Origin: Anaerolineaceae bacterium
GTDB taxonomy: Bacteria; Chloroflexota; Anaerolineae; JAAYZQ01
Reading direction: 5' to 3'
NCBI GenBank assembly: GCA_012514775.1
Contig: JAAYZQ010000129.1
Location: 1-12,064, forward strand
DNA length: 12,064 bases
Positions 1 through 7,106 of the stretch are shown piece by piece. The position numbers and the translations under genes are program-made. The number at the start of each line of letters is the position of its first letter. Position 1 is the first letter of the stretch. The notes beneath the pieces were generated by a model. It ran no database searches and had not been told where the DNA came from. It saw only the letters and a program-made list of their open reading frames with translations.

Positions 1-1140
1 GGCAATGTTGACGTGCACCGTGCCCTCCAGCTTGGGCAGGGCGCGGATGTCGCGCGCGGCCATCTCAAAGTACATGTCCTTCTCGAATCCCTTGGCGGCG
101 ATGACGTCCCACAGGAGGTTGATCACCTCCTCGCCCTGGGTCGTAACCTTCATCTTGACCACTGGGTTGTAGAGCAGGTAACGCCGGTCTTCGGGTGAGG
201 CCACACGCTGGTAGTCGGAGGCCCGTAGGGCAAAGAGCTTCATGGCCACCAGGCGGGCATAGGCGTCGGTGAACATCTGCTTCACGTGGGGCATGTCCGT
301 GACGTACATGCCGTACAGCCGCCGGTTGGCCGCGTGGCGCACGGCCTCGTACAAAGCGTGGGTGCAGATGCCGATGGACGCCCAGCCCAGGTTGTACTTG
401 CCGACGTTTACCGTGTTGAGGGCCGTGTCCCAGGCCTCCTGGCCCCGCGAGAGAATGTCCTCCTCGCCGACGGGATAATCGCACAGGGCAAAGTCGGCCA
501 CGTAGGATTGGGTATTGACCACATTCTTCACGAGTTGATAGTTGCGGTGGCGATAGTCGGCCGTGAAAAAGACATACTCGCCGCTGTCGGCCATCTTGCC
601 AAAGGTCGAGACCATGGGGGCCGTGTTGCCGTTGCCGATGTAGTACTTCTCGCCGTTGGCCAGGTAGGTGCCGTCGGGCTGCGGTGCCAGGCTCATCTCG
701 GTGGCATAGATGTCGGCCCCGTGAGCCCGCTCCGACAGGCCAAAGGCAAAGACGGCGCCCTCCCGCAGGAGTTGTGCGGCCCGCTGCTTCAATCCCTCGT
801 TAGCGCTCATCCAGATGGGCCCCAACCCCAGGATCGAGACCTGCCACGTGTACCAGTAGTGCAGCCCGTAAAAGGCCAGGATCTCGTTGAACTCGCAGTT
901 GCGCCAGGTGTCCCACCGGGAGCCGGGCTGGCCGTATTCGGGCGGGGTGAGGAGCGTCGCAAAGAGCCCCTCTTCCTTCTGGAACTCCAGGAAATCGGCA
1001 TACCACACCCTGTTGCGGTCGTCCTCCTTGAGCCGCTCCTTGCCCTTGTCCTCGAAAAAGGCGATGGTCTTGAGCATGATCTGCCGCGAGGCCTCGTCAC
1101 GATAGGCGCGGCTGTGTTGCGCCGGGTTGAGCAGGATCAT
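1..1140 (-). CDS. Acyl-CoA dehydrogenase, partial (C-terminus beyond the left edge)
   Basis: The first 380 residues are visible and no stop is reached. The family oxidises an acyl-CoA to the trans-2-enoyl-CoA with FAD, passing electrons to ETF. The start is the ATG at 1140-1138, 6 nt after a good Shine-Dalgarno (GGAGG). Residues 133-144 (FGLSERAHGADI) fit the FAD/substrate segment usually written LTEPxxGSD, and LEGT at 371-374 fits the YEGT-type motif whose Glu (E372) is the likely catalytic base. Long conserved-looking stretches (WDT at 76-78, LGLGPIW at 104-110, KYYIGNGN at 165-172, LNTVNVGKYNL at 241-251) match from memory a family of large (about 550-600 aa) dehydrogenases common in Actinobacteria and Chloroflexota, so roughly a third may be missing here. 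It lies 57 bp downstream of the acyl-CoA synthetase and is probably co-transcribed with it. Chain-length preference cannot be read from the sequence. Confidence 0.9.
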   Translation of the reverse strand, partial: MILLNPAQHSRAYRDEASRQIMLKTIAFFEDKGKERLKEDDRNRVWYADFLEFQKEEGLFATLLTPPEYGQPGSRWDTWRNCEFNEILAFYGLHYWYTWQVSILGLGPIWMSANEGLKQRAAQLLREGAVFAFGLSERAHGADIYATEMSLAPQPDGTYLANGEKYYIGNGNTAPMVSTFGKMADSGEYVFFTADYRHRNYQLVKNVVNTQSYVADFALCDYPVGEEDILSRGQEAWDTALNTVNVGKYNLGWASIGICTHALYEAVRHAANRRLYGMYVTDMPHVKQMFTDAYARLVAMKLFALRASDYQRVASPEDRRYLLYNPVVKMKVTTQGEEVINLLWDVIAAKGFEKDMYFEMAARDIRALPKLEGTVHVNIA

Positions 1141-1197
1141 CGTTCACCTCCAGTTGGCCCGCCCACCGTCCGCAGCAGGGACAGGGAGCGGGACCCG

Positions 1198-2898
1198 TTA
1201 ATGGCTTGTCTCTTCCTTGACCAGCTCGCGCCGCAGGACCTTGCCGACCATGGTCTTGGGCAGACCCTCGCGGAACTCGATCTCTTTGGGGACTTTGTAG
1301 GGTGTCAGCCGCTCGCGGCAGTAGGCCCGGATCTCGTCGACCGACACCTGTTGTCCTGGATGGAGCACGACCCAGGCCTTGACCCTCTCGCCCTGGCGCT
1401 CGTCGGGCACGCCCGCCACGCTGACCTCGGCCACGGCGGGATGGGTGGCAATGATCTCTTCCACCTCTCGCGGCCAGACCTGGAATCCGCCGGGCTTGAT
1501 GAGGTCCTTCTTGCGGTCGACGATAAAGACGTAGCCGTCGTCGTCGATGATACCCAGGTCCCCGGTATAGACCCAGCGGCCGGGGCCCAGGGCCGGGCAG
1601 TCGCGAACCATATTCAGGGTCTCGGTGGGTCGCTCCCAGTAACCGGCCATGATCTGCGGCGCCTGGATGACAATCTCGCCAAGCTCGCCGTGGGCCAGCT
1701 CGCGGTCGCCGCTGTCGACGTCCACGATGCGCATGTCCACGTCGGGCAGCGGGCAGCCGACCGAACCCTCCTTGAAGGTGCCGTGCACCGGGCAGCAAGC
1801 AGCGGCCAGCATTGTCTCGGTCATGGCATATGCTTCCAGCAGCCAGCCGCCTGTGAGCTGCTCGAAGCGTTGCTTCGTCTCGGCCATGAGGGGGGCGGCG
1901 GCCGACCAGCAGAGCTTCATGGAGTCGATGCCGGCCTTGCCGCTCTGGACATCGGGATGGTTGATGAGGGCGATGAACAGCGTCGGCACCCCGTGGAGGC
2001 AGGCGGGCCGCACCTTGCGGATGGTGTCCACCAGGTCATCGATGTCGCGGGGGTTGGGCACGACGGCCATGGGCCAGCGCGCCAGGAACGAGCAGTTCAT
2101 GGCCATGTTGCCATAGACGTGAAAGAGGGGCATGACCAGCGTCAGGATGTCGTCCCAATCGGCCAGCACGGTGCGGGCGTAGGCGCACAACTGCATGCCC
2201 GACATTACCAGGGCGTGGTGGGTGCCCAGGGCCGCCTTGGGAGTACCCGTGGTGCCCCCGGAAAAGAGCAAGATGGCCGGGTCCTCGGGCGCAACGGTCA
2301 CCGGCGGCCGGGCCTCGCCCCTGTACTCCTGCAACAGATCGCCGAGCCAGCGGTCGCCTGGCTGCAGGTGAACCCGGTGGCCCTCCTTCTTTTCCTTGGC
2401 CAGGGTAAAGAGGAGGCGCAGGACGGGCGAGAGATACTCCTTGATGTTGGTGGCAATGATCTTCCGTACCTGGGTCCGGGGCTGGATGGCCTTGATCTTT
2501 TCGTAAAAGGGCGTGAGGACCAGTACCGTCTCGGCCCGGATCTCGTTGAGCGAATACTCCAGTTCGCGCTCGGTATAGAGGGCATTGAGGGGGGCGACGA
2601 TGGCGCCCGCCTTCCAGGCCCCGACCTGGCCCAGGATAGCCTGGGGGGAATTCGGCGCGACGATGGCCACGCGGTCACCCTTGCGCACCCCCATGCCGGC
2701 CAGGGCAGCAGCAAAGGTGTCGCTCAGCCGCTCCAGCTCGCCATAGCTCATGCGCTGGCCCTTGAAGATGAGGGCGGTGTGGTCCGGGCGCTGGCTGACG
2801 GTATCGGCGATGGTGTCGAGCAGGGTGCATTCCGGGTAGGGCTGCAGAGTGTGGGGCAGGCCGGGGTCGTAGCTCTTGAACCACGGTTTGTCGTCCAT
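1198..2898 (-). CDS. Long-chain fatty acid--CoA ligase (FadD-like acyl-CoA synthetase)
   Basis: This 566-aa protein is a complete AMP-forming (ANL superfamily) ligase that would activate a fatty acid to acyl-AMP and then acyl-CoA. Visible motifs in order: the ATP-binding loop SGGTTGTPK at 213-221, EAYAMTET at 355-362, TGD at 445-447, the hinge motif DRKKDLIKPGG at 461-471, and the C-terminal PKTMVGK at 547-553 with the expected catalytic lysine K553. Length and motif spacing are normal for the long-chain class. The ATG at 2898-2896 follows a purine-rich Shine-Dalgarno (AGAGGAGGAAGAG). The acyl-CoA dehydrogenase follows on the same strand, consistent with a fatty-acid degradation pair. A 153-bp gap separates it from the upstream phosphatase gene, and I could not find a convincing promoter there. 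Substrate chain length is inferred from family resemblance only. Confidence 0.93.
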   Translation of the reverse strand: MDDKPWFKSYDPGLPHTLQPYPECTLLDTIADTVSQRPDHTALIFKGQRMSYGELERLSDTFAAALAGMGVRKGDRVAIVAPNSPQAILGQVGAWKAGAIVAPLNALYTERELEYSLNEIRAETVLVLTPFYEKIKAIQPRTQVRKIIATNIKEYLSPVLRLLFTLAKEKKEGHRVHLQPGDRWLGDLLQEYRGEARPPVTVAPEDPAILLFSGGTTGTPKAALGTHHALVMSGMQLCAYARTVLADWDDILTLVMPLFHVYGNMAMNCSFLARWPMAVVPNPRDIDDLVDTIRKVRPACLHGVPTLFIALINHPDVQSGKAGIDSMKLCWSAAAPLMAETKQRFEQLTGGWLLEAYAMTETMLAAACCPVHGTFKEGSVGCPLPDVDMRIVDVDSGDRELAHGELGEIVIQAPQIMAGYWERPTETLNMVRDCPALGPGRWVYTGDLGIIDDDGYVFIVDRKKDLIKPGGFQVWPREVEEIIATHPAVAEVSVAGVPDERQGERVKAWVVLHPGQQVSVDEIRAYCRERLTPYKVPKEIEFREGLPKTMVGKVLRRELVKEETSH

Positions 2899-3033
2899 GT
2901 CTCTTCCTCCTCTTGGTCGAACGCCGGCCCTTTTCCGGCAGGTGTGGCATGGCTGCTCCCCCGACCTGACAATGCGCCGGCAGGCGTGCTGCCCGGGGGT
3001 CGTTTGGTTTGTGTGTTGAAAGGTGCGGTGTGC

Positions 3034-3050
3034 CCGGCGAGGTACGCCGG
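3034..3050 (-). other. Hairpin just after the phosphatase stop codon
   Basis: A perfect 6-bp GC inverted repeat (CCGGCG at 3034-3039, CGCCGG at 3045-3050, loop of 5) begins 2 nt past the stop of the inositol-monophosphatase-family gene. On the minus strand it is not followed by a U-run, so it is not a canonical intrinsic terminator. It could be a weak pause or an mRNA-stabilising end, or chance in GC-rich DNA. The rest of the gap (2899-3033) holds the synthetase Shine-Dalgarno and other short GC hairpins, with no clear promoter. Confidence 0.25.
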
Positions 3051-3051
3051 A

Positions 3052-3852
3052 TCAGGCTTCGCTGCGTGCTTGCCGGAGCACGTCCAACAGCTCGGTGTGG
3101 AGTGTCCCGTTGCTGGCGGCCATGGACTGCTTGCCCAGCTCCCAGGGCTCGCCCCGCAGGTCGGTCACGGTGCCGCCAGCTTCTTCCACCAGGAGCCAGC
3201 CGGCAGCCCAGTCCCAGGGTTGGAGGAACATCTCCCAATAAGCGTCCAGGCGACCGGCGGCCAGGTTGGCCAGGTCGAGGACGGCCGCGCCGGCCCGCCG
3301 CACGCCTTGGACCCGGGGCATCATAACATTGAACTCGCGCAGGTTGTTCTCTTCCAGGGTTGCTCGCCTGTAGGCAAAGCCGGTGGCCACCAGGGCCTGG
3401 GAGAGGCGGCCGGCCTTTGACACGTGGATCCGGCGGCCGTTGCACCAGGCACCCTCTCCCCTCCTGGCCCAGAACATCTCGTCTCGCACCGGGTCATAGC
3501 TCGCCGCGATAACCGGGCGTCCCGCCTCGGCCAGAGTCAGGGATACGCCCCACACGGCCAGGCCGTGGGCATAGTTCACCGTGCCATCGAGGGGATCCAC
3601 CAGCCACAGGTGCTCGCTCTGGCCGGCAATTTGCTGCAGGTCGCCCAGGCCCTCTTCGGAGAGGATGGTGTGTTCCGGAAAGTGCCGGCGAATGGCGCCC
3701 ACGATGAGGCGCTCGGAGGCCAGATCGGCCTCGGTGACGAGGTCGATCTCGGTCGACTTGGTGCTGATCTCCAGTTGGCCGCCGGCATAGTCCAGCAGCA
3801 GGTGGCCCGCCTGCCTGGCGGTTTCCAGGGCGATATCGAGGGGATCAGGCAT
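3052..3852 (-). CDS. Inositol monophosphatase family protein
   Basis: This 266-aa protein is a complete member of the Mg2+-dependent inositol monophosphatase superfamily. Metal and catalytic motifs are present: LVTEAD at 38-43, the Glu motif SEEG at 65-68 (family GEE), DPLDGTVNYAHG at 86-97 (family DPLDGTxNF), and WDWAAGWLLVEEAGG at 213-227 (family WDxAAGxLLvxEAGG). The family also includes SuhB, archaeal-type fructose-1,6-bisphosphatase, bacterial histidinol-phosphate phosphatase and CysQ, so the substrate is not settled. The chosen ATG at 3852-3850 lies inside the last codons of the upstream histidine kinase, with frames offset by one and an 8-nt overlap. The Shine-Dalgarno is weak, which suggests translational coupling to the kinase. 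A start 14 codons further upstream is possible, but that extra segment does not resemble the family N-terminus. Confidence 0.9.
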   Translation of the reverse strand: MPDPLDIALETARQAGHLLLDYAGGQLEISTKSTEIDLVTEADLASERLIVGAIRRHFPEHTILSEEGLGDLQQIAGQSEHLWLVDPLDGTVNYAHGLAVWGVSLTLAEAGRPVIAASYDPVRDEMFWARRGEGAWCNGRRIHVSKAGRLSQALVATGFAYRRATLEENNLREFNVMMPRVQGVRRAGAAVLDLANLAAGRLDAYWEMFLQPWDWAAGWLLVEEAGGTVTDLRGEPWELGKQSMAASNGTLHTELLDVLRQARSEA

Positions 3853-5113
3853 CGGCCGGCTCTTTCGCCTGCTCGACGGGCAGGGTAAAGACAAAGCGGC
3901 TGCCCACGTTCTCCGGGCCGGGCTCCACCCAGATACGGCCGCCGTGGGCCTGGATTACCTGGCGGCAGAAATAGAGGCCCAGCCCCAGGCCATCGCGCCT
4001 GGACCTGGCACCGGGCAATCGGACAAAGCGCTCAAAGATCCTGTGGCGCTGCTCGGGGGGTATTCCGGGTCCGGTGTCGGTGACGCTGACCTGGACCTCG
4101 CCATTCACGGGCAGGGCCGCGATGAGGATCTGGCCGCCACTGGGTGTATACGAGATGGCATTTTCCAGCAGGTTGTCCAGGACGCGCTGCAATTGTGCCG
4201 GGTCGCCCTGGGGGGCGGGCAGATTGGGGGGTACCTGGATCTGAAGATCGACGTTGGAGCCCCGGGCCATGGCCCACGAACACTCGACGGCATTCTCTAC
4301 GAGGCCGCCAATGTTCAGTGGCCGGTGGCCCAGTTCTTCCTTGGTCGCCTCGCGTTTCGCCGTCTCCAGCAGGCACTCCGAGAGGTCAGTGAGGCGCTGC
4401 GTGCTGCGCTGGGAAATCTCCAGGAGCTGAAACACGGCCGGTGGGGTGTCGTGCGGCAGCGAGTGGCGCAACATGTCCAGGCAGCCGTTGATGACCGTCA
4501 GGGGAGTGCGCAGATCGTGAACCACGAGCTCCAGCGTCTCCTTGTGCACGCGGGCCATCTCGGCCAGACGCTCCGCCTCGCCGGTAACCATCTCCAGGCG
4601 CTGTGCCAGCCCGCGCTCTTCCTGGACGACGGTGGTGCGTGCCACGTCCGCTTCCTGCAGGCGGTCGCTGAGGACGCTCAACATGGCGCGATAGATTCCC
4701 GGGTAGGCCGCGGCCAGGTGGGGAAAGTCGGGGGCTGCGATGTGCAGCAGGGCAGTGTCATCCATGGCGACGAGGGTCGCCGAGCGCGGCTGCTGTGCCA
4801 CCAGGCTCATCTCGCCCAGGATCTCGCCCGGCCCCCGGTAGCCAAGTAGCACGGGGTGTCCATCCTGGACCTCCTTCAGGACCGCCACCCGGCCGCTGTG
4901 AACGATGTACAGCGCATTAGGTGCGTCGCCTTCGTGGCAGATGACGGTACCTGCGGGGTATTGATCGAGGTGGGCCGAGGCGAGCAGGGCGACTCGTTCT
5001 TCCTCTTTGATGCGGTCGAGAAACGGCGCGGCCGCCGGGGTTGACGGGCCCGCCGGATCTCTTTCCGGCGCCTCCTGGCCGGGCACGCGTGGTACGTTGC
5101 CTTCTTCGAGCAT
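3845..5113 (-). CDS. Histidine kinase with N-terminal cyclic-nucleotide-binding domain
   Basis: This is a 422-aa soluble sensor kinase with no predicted signal peptide or membrane helix. Residues about 30-155 form a CAP/CRP-type cyclic-nucleotide-binding domain, with the phosphate-binding cassette at 96-116 (GEILGEMSL then PRSATLVA) including E101, R110 and S111. A linker that looks coiled-coil-like (about 155-195) leads to HisKA with the H-box VVHDLRTPL (phospho-acceptor H199). The HATPase follows, with N-box DNLLENA 313-319, G1 DTGPG 346-350, and G2 GLGLGL 375-380. The reading frame stays open far upstream into nadE. The ATG at 5113-5111 is chosen because it has a GGGAGG Shine-Dalgarno about 7 nt upstream and sits below a clear promoter at 5187-5159. 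No cognate response regulator is adjacent on this strand. The signal may be cAMP or c-di-GMP-like, but the bound nucleotide cannot be told from sequence. Confidence 0.92.
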   Translation of the reverse strand: MLEEGNVPRVPGQEAPERDPAGPSTPAAAPFLDRIKEEERVALLASAHLDQYPAGTVICHEGDAPNALYIVHSGRVAVLKEVQDGHPVLLGYRGPGEILGEMSLVAQQPRSATLVAMDDTALLHIAAPDFPHLAAAYPGIYRAMLSVLSDRLQEADVARTTVVQEERGLAQRLEMVTGEAERLAEMARVHKETLELVVHDLRTPLTVINGCLDMLRHSLPHDTPPAVFQLLEISQRSTQRLTDLSECLLETAKREATKEELGHRPLNIGGLVENAVECSWAMARGSNVDLQIQVPPNLPAPQGDPAQLQRVLDNLLENAISYTPSGGQILIAALPVNGEVQVSVTDTGPGIPPEQRHRIFERFVRLPGARSRRDGLGLGLYFCRQVIQAHGGRIWVEPGPENVGSRFVFTLPVEQAKEPADA

Positions 5114-5158
5114 TGCTAGCCTCCCTGGTCCGGCAAAAGAGCGGTCCTGCCTGTTCCC

Positions 5159-5187
5159 AGTGTACACCGGTTGCCCGTCTCTGTCAA
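5159..5187 (-). promoter_or_regulatory. Sigma-70-type promoter for the cNMP-domain kinase operon
   Basis: Reading the minus strand, a perfect TTGACA (5187-5182) is separated by 17 bp from TACACT (5164-5159), which matches TATAAT at four of six positions. Transcription should start near 5152, about 40 nt before the kinase ATG. The position in the divergent gap and the ideal spacing support it. Confidence 0.65.
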
Positions 5188-5272
5188 GCTTTTCACAACC
5201 TCGATATGGCCGCCTGGCGCCAAGCGCGCACGGCCTCATCTCCTCTTGCCCAGAGTTCCGCGGGGACCGCTG

Positions 5273-5301
5273 TTGCAGCCGGCGATGACCTGTGGTAAGA
5301 T
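5273..5301 (+). promoter_or_regulatory. Sigma-70-type extended -10 promoter for nadE operon
   Basis: TTGCAG (5273-5278), a 17-bp spacer, then TAAGAT (5296-5301) preceded by TGG, which makes an extended -10 (TGn). The expected start is near 5308, about 35 nt before the nadE ATG. It diverges from the kinase promoter about 85 bp away. The -35 match is only partial (TTG plus three mismatches), and the TGn extension partly compensates. Confidence 0.5.
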
Positions 5302-5309
5302 ACACCATC

Positions 5310-5327
5310 CGTCGCCTGCTGGCGACG
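5310..5327 (+). promoter_or_regulatory. Hairpin at the 5' end of the nadE leader
   Basis: A perfect 7-bp inverted repeat (CGTCGCC 5310-5316, GGCGACG 5321-5327) with loop TGCT begins within a few nt of the predicted transcription start and ends 2 nt before the nadE Shine-Dalgarno (AAGGGGG, 5329-5335). No U-run follows, so it is not a terminator. It may be a 5' stabilising hairpin, an operator overlapping the start site, or a structure affecting ribosome access. Confidence 0.45.
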
Positions 5328-5342
5328 CAAGGGGGTTTGTGG

Positions 5343-7106
5343 ATGACGAGCGTACGCATCGCCCTGGCCCAGATCAACACTACCGTGGGAGACCTGGCCG
5401 GCAACGAGAGCAAGATCGTTGACGCCATCAGCCGCGCCCGGGACCTGGGAGCCGACCTGGTGGCCCTGCCCGAGCTGGCGGTGCCCGGCTACCCGCCCGA
5501 AGATCTGCTCCTCAAGCCCGGCTTTGTGGCTGCCAACCAGGCCTGTCTCGAACGCATCGCCCGGGCTGCCGCGGGCACGACGGCCGTCGTCGGCTTTTGC
5601 CATCGCGACGACGACCTGTACAACGCCGCCGCGGTGCTTCACGCGGGCCGTGTCGCTGCCGTCTACCACAAGGCCCACCTGCCCACCTATGCCGTCTTTG
5701 ACGAGGACCGCTATTTTCGCGCCGGTCACGAGCCATTGGTGGTCTCGGCCGGCGAGGATGTGCTGCAGTTCGGGGTGAACATCTGCGAGGACATCTGGGT
5801 GCCGGCCGGGCCCACCGAGGCCCAGGCGCTGGAGGGCGCCCAGCTTGTGGTCAACATCTCGGCTTCGCCCTACCACGCCGGCAAGGGCGCGGCGCGGGAG
5901 CGCATGCTCGCCACGCGGGCGGCCGATAACATCGTCTACGTCGCCTTTTGCAACCTGGTGGGCGGGCAGGACGAGCTGGTGTTCGATGGCGGCAGCGTCA
6001 TTTTCGATCCCCAGGGCGAGGTCGTGGCCCGCGGCCGGCAGTTTGCGGAGGATCTGGTGGTCGCCGACCTGGACCTGGCGACCGTCTTTCGCCAGCGACT
6101 CCACGATCCTCGCCTGCGCCGGGAGCGCGCCGGCGGGGAGGCCGGCTCCGTTCGACGCGCCGAGCTGCCGGGCGCCTGGACGCCTGGCGAGCGCCCGGCG
6201 GCGCCCGCAGCCATCGAGGAGCGGCTGGCGCCCGCAGCCATCGAGGAGCGGCTGGCGCCCGTCGCCGAGGTCTTCCAGGCCCTGGTGCTGGGCACCGGCG
6301 ATTACGTGCGCAAGAACGGCTTTCGCCAGGCCGTCTTGGGCCTCTCGGGCGGCATCGATTCGTCTCTCACCGCGGCCATCGCCGTTGCGGCCCTGGGGCC
6401 CGAAAACGTCACCGGCGTCTCGATGCCGTCGCGCTACACCTCCGAGATGAGCCGCGAGGATGCCGCGGCCGTGGGCGAGAACCTGGGCATGCCCTACCTG
6501 ACGGTGCCCATCGACGGCGCGTTCCAGGCCACGCTGGAGGCGCTGGCCGGGCCCTTTGCCGGTCAGGAGCCGGACGTCACCGAGGAGAATTTGCAGGCGC
6601 GCATCCGGGGCAACATCCTCATGGCCCTCTCGAACAAGTTTGGCTGGCTGGTGCTGACCACGGGCAACAAGAGCGAGATGAGCGTGGGCTACAGCACCCT
6701 GTACGGCGACATGGCCGGTGGTTTCGCCGTGATCAAGGACGTCCCCAAGATGCTGGTCTACGAGCTGGCGGAGCACGTGAATGCCACAGCCGGCCGTGAG
6801 GTAATTCCCAGGCGCGTCATGGAGCGGGCGCCCACGGCCGAGTTGCGGCCCAACCAGACGGACCAGGATAGCCTGCCGCCTTACGAGGTGCTGGATCCCA
6901 TCCTGGAGGCCTACGTCGAGGAGGATCGTTCCCTGGACGAGATCGCGGCCCTCGGCTTTGAGCGGGCTACCGTGGCCGAGGTGCTGCGCATGGTGGATCG
7001 CGCCGAGTACAAGCGCCGCCAGGCGCCGCCCGGCGTGCGCATCACCGAGCGGGCCCTGGGCAAGGACCGCCGCCTGCCCATCACCAACCGCTACCGCGAG
7101 CCATGA
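5343..7106 (+). CDS. nadE: Glutamine-dependent NAD+ synthetase
   Basis: This 587-aa enzyme catalyses the last step of NAD+ synthesis: deamido-NAD+ + ATP + glutamine to NAD+. The N-terminal nitrilase-fold glutaminase (about 3-260) carries the triad E44 (ALPELAVPGY), K110 (VYHK) and C148 (NICED). The C-terminal synthetase (about 305-587) has the PP-loop SGGIDSS at 335-341 and TTGNKSEMSVGY at 439-450. The domain order and length are those of the fused two-domain NadE. The ATG at 5343 is preferred over a GTG at 5292 because MTSVRIALAQIN is the usual N-terminus and AAGGGGG lies about 7 nt upstream, while the GTG overlaps the -10 region. The linker holds an exact 27-bp tandem duplication (6201-6254). 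The stop overlaps the start of the following sensor kinase as ATGA, indicating one operon. Confidence 0.97.
   Translation: MTSVRIALAQINTTVGDLAGNESKIVDAISRARDLGADLVALPELAVPGYPPEDLLLKPGFVAANQACLERIARAAAGTTAVVGFCHRDDDLYNAAAVLHAGRVAAVYHKAHLPTYAVFDEDRYFRAGHEPLVVSAGEDVLQFGVNICEDIWVPAGPTEAQALEGAQLVVNISASPYHAGKGAARERMLATRAADNIVYVAFCNLVGGQDELVFDGGSVIFDPQGEVVARGRQFAEDLVVADLDLATVFRQRLHDPRLRRERAGGEAGSVRRAELPGAWTPGERPAAPAAIEERLAPAAIEERLAPVAEVFQALVLGTGDYVRKNGFRQAVLGLSGGIDSSLTAAIAVAALGPENVTGVSMPSRYTSEMSREDAAAVGENLGMPYLTVPIDGAFQATLEALAGPFAGQEPDVTEENLQARIRGNILMALSNKFGWLVLTTGNKSEMSVGYSTLYGDMAGGFAVIKDVPKMLVYELAEHVNATAGREVIPRRVMERAPTAELRPNQTDQDSLPPYEVLDPILEAYVEEDRSLDEIAALGFERATVAEVLRMVDRAEYKRRQAPPGVRITERALGKDRRLPITNRYREP
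6201..6254 (+). repeat. Exact 27-bp tandem duplication in the nadE interdomain linker
   Basis: Two identical 27-bp units (6201-6227 and 6228-6254) encode APAAIEERL twice at residues 287-304 of NadE. Flanking GCGCCCG sequences look like the start of further copies. The repeat is in frame and sits in the linker between the glutaminase and synthetase domains. Slippage could add or remove 9 residues without a frameshift. Confidence 0.9.

Noticed and set aside
2899..3051. Promoter for the synthetase/dehydrogenase pair in the gap after the phosphatase
   Set aside because: A TTGTCA-like -35 exists on the minus strand, but nothing resembling a -10 follows at 16-18 bp. Left unannotated.
286..3420. 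A 1044-codon open frame on the plus strand, antisense to the acyl-CoA synthetase and dehydrogenase
   Set aside because: Its product is rich in G, V, A, H, Q and L with no recognisable domain, as expected from the complement of GC-biased codons. The minus-strand genes have complete motif sets and ribosome binding sites.
5292..5342. GTG start for nadE at 5292
   Set aside because: It lies inside the extended -10 region upstream of the predicted transcript start. The ATG at 5343 has a Shine-Dalgarno and the usual family N-terminus.
5114..5428. Upstream extension of the cNMP-domain kinase to 5428
   Set aside because: The extension crosses its own promoter and the nadE start, and lacks a ribosome binding site. 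The ATG at 5113 has one.
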